64,000 bases of DNA from Adiantum capillus-veneris (lineage: Eukaryota; Streptophyta; Polypodiopsida; Polypodiales; Pteridaceae). The stretch is taken from contig CM043943.1 in assembly GCA_014529385.2 (NCBI GenBank), forward strand, positions 156,792,747-156,856,746, read 5' to 3'. Below are positions 44,181 through 54,813 of this stretch, one piece after another. A program made the position numbers and the translations under genes. The stretch's first letter is position 1. Every line of letters starts with the position of its first letter. The notes beneath the pieces are model-generated. The model searched no databases. It saw only the letters and a program-made list of their open reading frames with translations, and was not told where the DNA came from.

Positions 44181-44924
44181 ATGTTAAATAAAGTTAGAGA
44201 CATCTTCTTAAGTGTGAAAAATAAACCATTGGTAAACTTTAATTGCACACCAACGAAAAATAGATTCCAATTAGATAAAGAAAGTTCAATAATGGACTTG
44301 GAAAACCCATCTCCTCATACCAATCATCTTGAGACATGGCTTTTGGCTTTACACTTTGTAGTTATGTTGTCTAAATATGCCTCTTTTGCATTGGAGAATC
44401 CAAGATTTGTTTCTTTTGGTAACAAAAGATTTTGTTATGTAACTATCCCATAAACTTTTGTATCTTAGTAGATTATTCTCAAAAAACTAACAATAGTTTA
44501 TGGGCTGCACTTAAGAGAATTATCTCAAATTAAGTGCAAAACCATCAATGCTATCAAACCTTATGAGTGAATGCCTACTCAACATAGTACTTACACGTCC
44601 CAACTATACATATCCTTTGGTGAGTAAGCAAAAGGAGGATTTGTTGCGAGCTAATCCACCACATGTTCCCCACACTCAACTTCATTAAACCTCACCACAA
44701 TGTTGACAAAAAGGTTAATAATAGATCCAAGATTATTGCACCACATGAGCAGGGGCAAATAAGAGGGACTCTAAGCCGACATAACTTGCCATAGACAACT
44801 CAACTCACCCAAATAATTATAGAGAAATATTAGAATAACTATGTCAAGATGTCTCTCCAAATCTGACATAACCATAACCTAATGCGCAAAATTGCATAAA
44901 TGGCATGTTACCATCTCATGGTAG
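44181..44924. other. no gene recognised
   Basis: AT-rich; it may be further decayed copia sequence on the minus strand, but no motif is clear. The plus frame 44181-44453 has none. Confidence 0.5.
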
Positions 44925-45162
44925 TGATGTCTGTGAACACACTTACGGTTACCGGGGTACTTTATTCCCTCATTAGGAGCCCCCCCGCCCCGCCCCACAA
45001 CCCCCACTAAAAAAAAAAGCTTGTATATACATCCATCACTTTAAGGCAAGCTTTATCTTTGTATTAGCACACTCAATAATATTACTTTTTGAGTTGTGTA
45101 CTCTGGAGCTTCTCCTTCATCCTCTCAATCTTTGCATGCATTCTTTAGTCATGTTTCCAACA
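44925..45162 (+). repeat. copia LTR (5' type) with adjoining primer-binding site
   Basis: TGATGTCTGTGAACACA to TTTCCAACA, similar to 37314-37525. It is followed directly by a TGAGTATTAGAGC sequence (45164-45176) resembling the iMet primer-binding site TGGTATTAGAGC, so it is the 5' LTR of a copy whose body is mostly missing. It contains a C-rich run at 44983-45008. Confidence 0.7.
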
Positions 45163-45176
45163 ATGAGTATTAGAGC

Positions 45177-45526
45177 ATGCTTTGGCATCCAAGGTAGTGT
45201 TGCTAACATTGTCATGGCGCACTTTCTTAGATTTGAGGTGATTTTCGATCAGCGTTTGTAGGGCAACATAACCTTTGGGGAAGCTCATAGAGCTTGCTAT
45301 CATAATAATTTTGATTTTACCTCATTTTGGCCTCAATTTTGTTGATATTATTGTGCCATTCGAACTACCACCCTTCCTATCACATCGACTAAAACAACAG
45401 AGGCGTCAAATGACGCTTCTAGATAATCATCAACCATAAAATTTTTGTGGGTGCGTGCGTGCGTCTGTGTGTGCGTGTGTATGGCCTTCCCTTGGTTGGC
45501 AACTGCACACTCCCAGACATGCATGC

Positions 45527-45570
<44 letters not shown>

Positions 45571-45700
45571 GAAGAAGAAGAATTACGATCACAGATTCTC
45601 CTTTTTGTTCAAAATCTACTAGGTACAAGATTCAATGGAAATTTGAATGACGTTGGTATCCAACACACACCACACTTTAGTAGTTTTTCTCATGGAAATT
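45177..45700 (+). other. remnant of a copia leader, then simple repeats
   Basis: After the primer-binding site there is no intact gag. (GA)n at about 45528-45567 is followed by (GAA)n. A 60-bp word ending CATGGAAATTATG is the start of the tandem array in the next entry. Confidence 0.55.
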
Positions 45701-45704
45701 ATGT

Positions 45705-45852
45705 GGGACAACTGCATGTATTTGAATGACGTTGCAAGTATCGAACACGCACCAACCTTTAGTAGTTTTTCTCATGGAAATTATATGGCACAACTGCATG
45801 CACGTGATGACGGGCCCGAGCGCCGTCGAGCTTTGTTGCCTGTACTGAAGCT

Positions 45853-45894
<42 letters not shown>

Positions 45895-46046
45895 TTGTGG
45901 GACAACTGCATGTATTTGAATGACGTTGCAAGTATCGAACACGCACCAACCTTTAGTAGTTTTTCTCATGGAAATTATATGGCACAACTGCATGCACGTG
46001 ATGACGGGCCCGAGCGCCGTCGAGCTTTGTTGCCTGTACTGAAGCT

Positions 46047-46102
<56 letters not shown>
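45705..46102 (+). repeat. 194-bp tandem duplication ending in (CT)n
   Basis: Two copies start GGGACAACTGCATGTATTTG at 45705 and 45899. Each holds ATCGAACACGCACCAACC, TTTAGTAGTTTTTCTCATGG, ACGGGCCCGAGCGCCGTCGA and CTGTACTGAAGCTAGTC and ends with a (CT)n run, of different length in the two copies. The unit also contains an internal partial repeat (TTTGAATGACGTTG with TTTAGTAGTTTTTCTCATGG at about 45640). Confidence 0.93.
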
Positions 46103-46104
<2 letters not shown>

Positions 46105-46226
46105 TTGTGTGTGTGTGTGTGTGTGCGCCCCCTTCAGCCATGACGAGGCAAGGAAAACACCCGTGTCAACCATGCCAACGTCCCTCAGCATGAAGGACTG
46201 ATCAAGGCAATGTCTCCCTTAAACTT

Positions 46227-46229
<3 letters not shown>

Positions 46230-46296
<67 letters not shown>
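46230..46296. repeat. (TC)n-(TG)n compound microsatellite
   Basis: A CT run of about 32 bp passes directly into a GT run of about 34 bp. No gene between 46103 and 46800. Confidence 0.93.
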
Positions 46297-46809
46297 AGAG
46301 CGCGTTTGTGCATGCACATACTGTTGTCTTACATCTTTGATTCTTCATAGAAGCATCATGAGAGAGAGAGAGACAGGCGTGCGAAAATCCTCTTATGACT
46401 GAAAGCATGGTAATCTAGAAGAGCACCCATTTACTCTTGAAGGAAGCGCTACACATGGTTATCATATTTTGCCTTCTTTAGTGTCATTCCTAGCTCATTG
46501 AAGTGGAGGTGGTTTCCGATATTCATCATTGTTTTGCCTCTTCCTTCATGGCCAAGCTCTTTATCATTTGGGAGCATTCCTTGATTCCAGTATATCCATT
46601 GAGATTGATCTTGGCGGTGAAAGGAATGGTGCCCCTTCTCAACATCTTCACTTCATTCTCCTAAGACTATACAGGTGCATGCTAGTGTGAGCAAACAGGT
46701 GAGCTTAATGATCAATGCTTTAAGAATTTGCAAACAATTCTCAAACGGATTGTCAAACAAAGTTCAAAAAATGTCTAAATCAAACTTAAATTCATTCTCG
46801 GTGTCTTGG

Positions 46810-48960
46810 TTAGTCGAGCTCAAAAAGACGACCAGCTTTCCATCCTAAGATCTGCACCAAATTTAGGGCTAGGTTCCTTCCATAAGGTTGTAGCCGGCTG
46901 CAGTAAGGTCCATAAGCTCTTGAATGGTCGAAACTGGATTGGATAGATAAGAATGGATGCGTATAATCATACACATCCAAGTCTTAGGCAGGTCCTCACA
47001 CATAGCACGATTGAACTTCATAGCTAGAAGCTCTAGAAGTGTATCTTTGTCATGAATAAAATGCTCAGCCACTAATCCCTCATGATCCTAAGCTCTCCCA
47101 TGCTTCATCCTGTCAATTGCCTCCCTTACCATCTCCGCTGTAAAGAAGAAATATGCATGTGGGCATGGCTTTGGTGGATCCTGTAGAGGTAGCTGCCCTG
47201 ACACTGTATATAGGGATGGTGCATATCGGCCCCACCCCTCTGGAGAAGTAATAGCTAGAGCGGGGAGGATTCATGAAAAATCCACCAAGCCTCAGCCGAA
47301 TCTTGACTCAAAAATAGCTGGTATAACTCCTGCTCAAGGCTAGCCAGAAAGGCCCTCTTCTTCTGATGTACTAAACGCAGGAAGGAAATGTGTGACTGTC
47401 TATGAGTGATGACTCTTAGAGAAACCTCTCTTTGTAGTCGAGCTCTCAAATCTCTGCACTCCTCATCATACCAATTGTTGTGGGGCATAGTCCCAGAATG
47501 GCATCTATGCTCGGGCTGTGTATGTGGATAAGCCTCCCTAGCCGCATGCCTCCCTAGCCGCATCTTGTAGAGTCTCTGTCAGAATATGGGTGAGCTCGCC
47601 CTGGATCCTCTGTGCATAGGCGTCTATAAGGTTTGGACATTGAAGTCCCCCAGGAGAATGATGTCCCATCCCTAGAGAACTCCTGTATGTCATCGTCAAG
47701 CATAGAGAAAGGAGACTCTCCTCTAGGTGATGCATAGATTATTAGGTTGATGTACTTGGAGCAAAGTAGTATATGGCAATATAGAGAAATCTGCTTGCGT
47801 TAGCCTTCAATCTCACCCACATGCACTTGGCACGATCATCTCTCCGAACAATATGTACAAGCGACTACAAATCTTCCTTGAAAAGAATTGCTACTCCCCC
47901 TAATTCTCTACTCCCATGCTCAGATCTCGCATCTACTCGATGATCTATGTCTCCCATGTGTATCTAGTCACATGTGGCGTTGTCTGACCCGGGGCCTGGT
48001 GAGTCTCTGAATAGAACACAATATCTCTAGGACCAAACTTAAATTGGAAGTGTGGAACTGCAATGGGTATCTCAAGCTTGATGTGAGTGCCTTTGAGGAC
48101 ATAGATCTCCAACCGTCATGTGGAGCGTCGCTCCATAATGACTACCTTCCCTTTTCTACAGAAGGCTATCTTTCCTTTTTCCCTTGCCGCCCTAATCTCT
48201 GGCATAACTTCTTGCATGTGGACAAGCTGTGATAGAGTGAGGTCGTCGCCAAGGAATATGCCGATCTTCTTTAAGGTGGGCCTTTTCTTCAAAAACTCTT
48301 TCTTCACCTCAATAGTGGGAAAGCCCAAAATGAAAGCTCCAACACCTCCACTTCTTTTACCAACTCTCCATGGCTTTGTGTGCGTTGGTTTATCTATTCC
48401 CATCAACTCCATGAGCTCCCTTACTTCTTCCTCGACTTATCTCGATCTTTTAGACCAGTAACTCTCATATGTACAATAACTCTCATATGTACAACATGCG
48501 AGCGTCTCCGTTGCTCCTCCTCTAGTGTCATGTTGATGATGGTTGGTGTGGGGGTTGATGCCTCCTTCCCTTTTCCTTTCTTTGGTTACCTTTATCTACT
48601 TCTTTGCTTCATCCATCTTCTTCTGTGTCTTGGTGATCACCTCCACCCATGTAGACGTCTTTTCTTCATGTTGCTTCTCATCCTCTTTGATCGCATGCAC
48701 TTACTCGTGATGACTTTGGCCTCTTTGATCACTCAGGGCCGAAATTCTCCTTCTTCAAGTTCTCCTCGTCTTAAATTCAGCCAGCTGTTTTTTAAGGGCC
48801 GATACCTCCCCTTTGAGTGTGTTGATTTTAGCCCGCATGTCATCCTTCTCGGCTTTCCATTGTTCCTCTTTGCTAGTTTTCTTCTGGAGGAAATGTGCCT
48901 TTTCCTCCCTCCAACCTTCCATCTCCGCTTTCCACTCCATCTCTTTATCCATCTCTGTCA

Positions 48961-48962
<2 letters not shown>
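46810..48962 (-). mobile_element. LINE B: 5' part of a non-LTR retrotransposon (RRM-type ORF1, endonuclease, RT start)
   Basis: On the minus strand, directly after the (TC)n tract, an ORF1-like region starts: a coiled coil (EEQWKAEKDDMRAKINTLKG and neighbouring heptads, 48957-48755) and an RRM-like plus C-terminal region with GVGAFILGFPTIEVKKEFL and KKIGIFLGDDLTLSQL (48412-48116). An AP-endonuclease region follows in broken frames (48050-47540: SETHQAPG, MHHLEES-FSMLDDDIQEFS). After it come NNWYDEECRDLRARLQREVS (47563-47255) and the first RT blocks (MVREAIDRMKHGRA, LPKTWMCMIIRIHS). The RT is cut near 46810. Several stops and frameshifts; inactive. Confidence 0.75.

Positions 48963-49047
<85 letters not shown>
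48963..49047. repeat. (GA)n microsatellite, 85 bp, between two LINE pieces
   Basis: A continuous GA tract. On the minus strand it is (TC)n and lies directly between the 3' end of LINE A and the ORF1 of LINE B. Confidence 0.97.
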
Positions 49048-49050
<3 letters not shown>

Positions 49051-50846
49051 GAAATGATATATTAACGTCTACAAGAGGCCAAAATGACCTATGAGACCAA
49101 CTGATTACAATGATGAGTCTAGTACCAAGTCTGGGTACAAACAAGAAAACTACAAACAAAGAACTGATAGGAGTGCTACCGACTCCTATGGGTGGCTGGT
49201 AGGCTGAGCAATGGTATCACCATAAAGGTACAAAGTGGGGATAAGTGTCACCATGATACAATATAACAGTAGCATGAAGCCTATCCCGATCGACATTCTG
49301 GGTGTCGTGCTAGAATCCTGTGGATCCTCTGCCGCAATCTCCGCCGGTGCTGCGTGGCTCCCCTCCTCAGTCGCGGTCGTCTCGATCTCCCTAACTCTGT
49401 AGCTCGATCAATGAGAGTACCGCTGATGTGTGTATGGGTGGGAACCGAGCTCTCTGGTGGTGGTGTCCCCTCTGACTCTGTGGTACTCAGACTGAAGAAA
49501 TCTGAGATGCGTCTCTGGGACTGTCTCTGTCTTTGCCCATTCAGTAGAGCGTCTCTATGTCTCTGAATCTCAAGTAGGAATAATCCGAGACATCTTTGAT
49601 CCTGATATCTCATGACTCTGTCTAACGAGTCAAAACCATCTCTGAATAGACAATGAAAGCGTCCCCGTATCTCATAGTAGATTGTGCAGCGACATATGTA
49701 GTGAAACTCTGTCTCTGGCTTTGCATGGCATAACTGACATATCCTACTGTCTGCTGGTATGCCTCTGAATCTACCTGTCTCAATCCCAAGCTGGTGTGAA
49801 GATGTGCGAATCTGGCCAATAGCACATCGTAACCTATGAGATAGATGTGTGTCCATGTAACTGGGCCGTGTGACAAATCCGTCTGTCGTGAGTTGAAGAA
49901 GATGTTCTCTATAGAAAACCCTCTTCGTACCCAACTCCCGTGATGGTTCTATCCATGTCCTCTTGCTATCAAGCTGGATAAGATCCTGCCGAATGAGTCT
50001 AGTAGTCTCCATCCGTGTAAGAGCCAAGGATGGTGCATCAAGAGAATACTGGAAAGGGGGCAGCCTGTCCATGCTGAAACCATGCCTCTGAAACCATGAG
50101 CTCATCTGTGCATACCAACATGATGTATCTCCCTGTAATGCCAGCTGTCTGGATGACTCGAGAGCAAGCCTGGCATACCTGTCCCTGGTGGTGTCCCATA
50201 AGCTGTGTACAAATGATACTGATCTGGTGAGTGCCTCAACCTCCATAGGTGGGGCAGCCAGCTCCGCTCGTATGATGTCATGTGGGACTGAGGCCTTGGC
50301 TCTAATTAGCCTAGAAATCATAGATATCAGGGGTCTCTCCATATTAGTCCATCCAGCACTGTCAATAGACGGTCCCCAAACCTGAACCGCGTAGTGCATA
50401 ACTGAAGCGACCAAAGTATCGAAAAGCCAGAGCTTTGTTCGAGGTTCTTGGAACTGAACTTGCGAACAAATCCTCTCTAAACCACCTAGGGCTGCATAGG
50501 CACGAGTCAATCTAGTGTCTGCTGCCATTTTCAGTGTGAACCTCGGTCCACTAAAGACCACCCCAAGATATGTGTATGCATCAGTGTACTCCATACTGTC
50601 CTGACCATATGTGAAAGTAGGTGCTGATCTCCTAACCCACTGTGGCGTGGTATTAAATACCATGACCTTGGTCTTACCAAGGTTGACAGACAATCCACTA
50701 TCCTCTGCAAAACTATGCAATGCGTCCAAATGTCTCTGCATACCCTCTGGCGATTCTGATATCAACACGATATCGTCAGCATACAATAAAAGAGGGATCC
50801 ATGTCCCTGCAAGCTGAGCACCTCTATCTCCTCCTCTGTCAATATA

Positions 50847-50849
<3 letters not shown>
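49048..50849 (-). mobile_element. LINE A: 3' part of a non-LTR retrotransposon
   Basis: A 5'-truncated copy on the minus strand. It starts inside RT next to one (TC)n tract (50850-50904) and its 3' untranslated region ends next to another (48963-49047). The 3' end shows no poly-A; the (TC)n tract takes the place of a tail. Probably the same family as LINE B, though they do not overlap enough to prove it. Confidence 0.78.
49281..50849 (-). CDS. LINE RT C-terminal half, intact 501-codon frame
   Basis: The longest clean coding frame of the window. It begins in RT just before the catalytic box (YADDIVLISES, both Asp present; first Met at 50786) and continues with VNLGKTKVMVF (RT thumb side) and YTYLGVVFSG. 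A long helical C-terminal region follows. A Cys/His cluster CQLCHAKPETEFHYICRC lies at about 49760-49700, the position of the LINE C-terminal zinc finger. The last 100 residues are Arg-rich. The absence of stops over 500 codons suggests a recent copy, but the upstream RT half is missing so it cannot act alone. Confidence 0.8.

Positions 50850-50904
<55 letters not shown>
50850..50904. repeat. (GA)n microsatellite at the truncated 5' side of LINE A
   Basis: About 27 GA units, (TC)n on the LINE strand. LINE A coding sequence starts within a few bases of it. Confidence 0.97.
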
Positions 50905-50906
<2 letters not shown>

Positions 50907-51719
50907 CTATGTAAGAGACACGGAGTGGCGGAGTTCCACTCCCAGACAATAATGGCCCCAAACTGTGGAGCCCCTTTTGGTATTTCTTATATTTCTTCCA
51001 CAAGGTACAACTCTGGGCCTCTACTCTGCTTCTCCACGCAATAGAATCCAGAGAGAGAGCCCACACCCTTTTGAATCACCCAAAAGTAGTTACATGAAAA
51101 TCACAACTTCTAAAAGCTGGAGATCCAAAAGCATGCACCCAACTGGGTTCTCCGTACACGTTGCCTTGTCATCAACTGCCTCCACAATTGGCTGGTCCGT
51201 ACAACATGCCACGTCATCATCTTTACTCAATTGAGTGCTTGTGTTGATTTATTTTAGGGTTTAGGTCCCTCGGCCAATGTCCTTTGAGTTGGTCGGATTA
51301 GGATTTTTAATCGCCGTAATCCACTTTGTTTTTTAGGCCCCTCGGTTTGTTCTTCTTTTGTTAGGTTTTAGGCCCCTCGGCCGGAATCTGCAAAGTTAGT
51401 TCAAAAACTCAAGGGTCATTCCAAGAGTCACCCAATGTTTCTGATGCAACACAGCTGATTACAGATGCAAGTACAAGACATAAAGGAGAGGAGGAAATCT
51501 GGGCGCGGCATAGAGGATTGTGGCTCAGACAAAGAGATTGGCATGGACCACCTTTCTAGGGAGAGAGAGTCAGTGACTGGCCAAATAAACGCAGTGATCA
51601 AATGTGTCTATGACCTCGACGTAGAAACCCTAACCCTAAAACCCGTCACATTGCCCATGAAGACAAAATCAAAGTTGGCTGCATAAAAGCAAAAATTGTA
51701 CTCGCAAGAAGAGTTTGAC
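50905..51719. other. LTR-like or leader sequence, no gene
   Basis: The word TTAGG(T/C)CCCTCGG occurs three times (about 51262, 51341 and 51373). Such short repeats are common in LTR and leader sequences, and a gypsy gag remnant follows. No LTR pair was found. Confidence 0.4.
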
Positions 51720-53035
51720 GAAGCTCTTGAGTAGAAGATAAATCAATTGATGAAAAGCAAAAATCTCTCTTGGAAGAAAAGCAAATCAGAGATTATCTGG
51801 GCTGGAAATCAACTTTCGAGGGGGCTAGTGAATCTAAAAAGCATGTTCGCTTCGAGGATTATCCTAGTTTCTCTTCGTCCTCAAAGAGTTTCGACAATTC
51901 CTCTTCTTGTAGCTCGACAATTCCTCTTCATGTAGTTCCACTGAGGACAAGAAAAGGCGGAAGAAGTGGAGAAAGACCAAGAAAAGCAAGAAAAGTAGAT
52001 CGAAGAAAAAGTCTAGAAAGCATAGAAAGCGATTTGACAGTTGAGAGGAGGAGACCTGGTTCTCTCCCGATAGTTTAGACAGTGACACCCACCTGTTTGA
52101 GCTTTGGTACCATTTATAGTAAGAAGTAGAATCACGTGTTGAGAGCCACTTAGTGCGACAACTTTGAGAAGAAGGAGTAGAAGACTAAAGAGTTCAAGGA
52201 GGGGGGTCAAACATTAAAGTTTGACACTCTTTCGGGCTTTAGTGATTCCCATCGAGCTCTTGCTTACATACAACAGTTTGACGTGGATTTCTCTGGGGGT
52301 AACTTTTTTGAAGCCTCCAAAGTACAATCGGCAATATCTTTTTTGAAGGGCAATGCTCAAACATGGTGGTCGACCTCGTTTTCGAACAATAAAGCTCCAA
52401 AAACATGGGTAAAGTTCAAGAAATTGTTCACTTCGGCATGGTTGATCGAGGAGTACGAACAGGATGTCATTACGGCTTGGAACCATTTAAGGATGACAAA
52501 AGATGATACTTGGCAATGTATTGTTGACGATTTTGGAGAATCTTTTTGCCAGTTGCTTCTTTTCGGAAGATTCCTTTGGTGGAGCAGATGAAATGGTTTT
52601 GTTGCAGTTAACCAAAGGATATCCGGTAGTATTGTTTGAAGCAAAAGTCCAAGAGCATTTAGAAGCTCATGGAACACGCAAAGGACCGATTTTCCATGCA
52701 TTTAGGCTCCTTGACTTACCCGATGGACTAGCTAGTGTCCAAGTCAAGGGGGAAAGAGGCATTCAAGGAGAAGAAGAAAGGCTAGATGCAAAAGAAGATA
52801 TCCACAGGACACAAATTGATAGAAGAGCTGCGTATTGAGTACTTCGAAGAAGGCAAGGGTTATGGCTGCGGTGAACAAGGACACGTCTTTGCGAAGTGTC
52901 CAAAGAAAAACCAAAAGAAACAGCTCATGGTTCATGAGAGAGTTTCGAAGATTCAAAATGATGTACTGGTGGATAGGGAGCTAGGATTAGCAACCATCAG
53001 CTCCCCGGGCACAAGAATAAGAACAAAAGGGTAAG
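51720..53035 (+). pseudogene. gypsy gag remnant with a damaged zinc knuckle
   Basis: Frames in order give EEKQIRDYLGWKSTFEG, a Ser-rich stretch with basic RKGGRSGERPRKARK, then LSGFSDSHRALAYIQQFDV, FKGNAQTWWSTSF-like words (QTWWSTSFSNNKAPKTWVKF) and LIEEYEQDVITAWNHLRM. These are the retrotransposon-gag (PF03732-type) blocks seen in the gypsy gag at 30106-31660. The knuckle near 52857-52900 reads GYGCGEQGHVFAKC, where the first Cys of CX2CX4HX4C has become Gly. Stops occur at about 51728, 52540 and 52836. No protease or RT follows. Confidence 0.78.
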
Positions 53036-53935
53036 CTAGGTCTACCGATAATTTGGTCTAGGGAAGGAACTTTCCGGCTCTTGATGCAAAGTGGATGGAG
53101 AAGGAGTTCGTAGATTCTCCTCAATTTTAGAGCTGTATTCTAAGGATTTTGGATTTTAGCAGTGTCTATTCCTTAAGTGCATGTCGAATTGGCAGGTTGA
53201 ATTTGGTGCGGTGGGTGCTGCACAAGAGGGGAGCCACTTCACTCTATGTCACAGATTGTCTAGATTGAATAAAATCACTAACTTCTCCATGAGATTTTAG
53301 GGGTATTGATAGGTTGACAGTACTCTGGAATGAATTTATATGAAAGGATGAACATTGAACATTGAAGGATTGACCTTGTTAACACGTGCTCTTTCATGTG
53401 TGTTTTGTTACAGTATGTGTTGCAAAGATGAAATGTTTGCAGCATTTTCTCTGATGATTGATTTGATGAATTTAGTGCATCTAGACATCTGCTAGAGTTC
53501 CGTATGTGATGGCCAAATGAGGCAAGAATGTGAATCTAGTACATGAAGACTTCTATCTTGATGAGATGATTGGATACTTATCTTAGTGCATCAAGGATGA
53601 GATGGCTAGACACTTATCTAGGTGCATCAAGAGTTGTAGATTAGATGAGATGACTAGATTGACTATTTACACGTGAGTGTTCAATGTGAACTACGTGATT
53701 TGTGGAATGCATGTTGTGTGTGGTACTTACTGTCTTGTGGGCACCAATAAGTGGTACAACTTTATTGGCATATGCTATATCCTCTAGCTAGTTCGGCGTC
53801 AATGGCTCAAGCAAACTAATCAAACTCAAAGTCCAGTTGTTTGAGGAACTTAGGGTGGTTGAAATTCTCGGTGGCATTTTGATCGAAGAAGATAAGTGCT
53901 TTATGATCACGAATCTTTCTATACGCCGTCATAGA
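53036..53935. other. no gene recognised
   Basis: AT-rich. It has imperfect short repeats (GATGAGATG, ACTTATCT-AGGTGCATCAAG) around 53555-53660. Minus-strand frames near 53890-53760 (TAYRKIRDHKALIFFDQN) do not match a family I can name. Confidence 0.5.
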
Positions 53936-54073
53936 CTTGGACAATCCAAGTGAGAAATCAATAGCAACACACAAATAGAAAGTGCAAACAACTGAATTGT
54001 ATATATATATAACTGAGTTGTTTGCAGTTTCTATTCGTGCGTTGCTATTGATTCCTCACTTGGAGTGTCCAAC
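53936..54073. repeat. 69-bp inverted duplication at the 5' end of LINE 1
   Basis: The arm 53936-54004 is the reverse complement of about 54007-54073 with 8 differences (about 88%). The right arm is LINE endonuclease coding sequence; the left arm is an inverted copy of it. The centre is an (AT)n run. Confidence 0.92.
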
Positions 54074-54570
54074 TGTGTGTGTAGCTTCTGGGCAAAGGGG
54101 TGCTCGATGGCGAGATATCTCTTCTTATCCATGGACATCCAGTGCACTCCTTTGTGGTGATTTTAACAACACTCTTGACGTGTATGATAGCAACACAGGT
54201 AATTCGCATATGTTGCTTGTGGAAAGACAAGCATGGGATCATCTCCTTGCTTCTGCGCAGATGATTGATTTATGGCGTTCCCTCCATGTGGATCTCCCGG
54301 GTTTTACTTTTCAGCATACTACTAATCACTCATATCGTGCACGTCTGGATAGATGGTATATTCTCCATAGACAACAATATGATGATTTTGTGTGTGATGT
54401 AAAGATGGATTGCACTTTGCAGTTGTCGGATCATCACCCTGTGCTGTTGAATTTGTTCTTTGGGCAATCACTTTGTGATAGGCCTCTCTATCGGAAGCAT
54501 CTGCTACATATTAATAATGAGTATCTTAAGAATGACGCTTTTCGAGATTTAAGCTTGTTCCTCCCTTGAT
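54007..54570 (+). pseudogene. LINE 1 endonuclease C-terminal part
   Basis: The frame 53982-54569 holds LLCGDFNNTLDVYDSNTGNS (GDFN motif), FQHTTNHSYRARLDRWYI and LQLSDHHPVLL (SDHxP motif with catalytic Asp-His). The N-terminal half of the APE-type endonuclease is missing through truncation. Confidence 0.85.
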
Positions 54571-54813
54571 TGCGCACATGCATCTTGATCTCGATGTCGT
54601 GTGGTTTTGTTTTGTGATGCGAGTGCAATCCGCTATTGAGGATTATAGCAAACAATACCTACATTGGATTCGCGGCAATGTTAAGGATGCCAAGCAGGTT
54701 TGTCAACATTTGCAAGTATTGGTTGACTCCAGACCTTTAACTGAATATGAATTATCGGAGTTGTGTGAAGCTCGAGTATGCATACAGCTTGATGATAAAT
54801 GAAAGCTTGAAAA

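Noticed and set aside
48380-49057. 225-codon plus-strand frame with an Arg-Glu repeat tail
   Set aside because: Antisense to the LINE B ORF1 plus the (GA)n tract. The minus strand has the recognisable coiled coil and RRM-like region.
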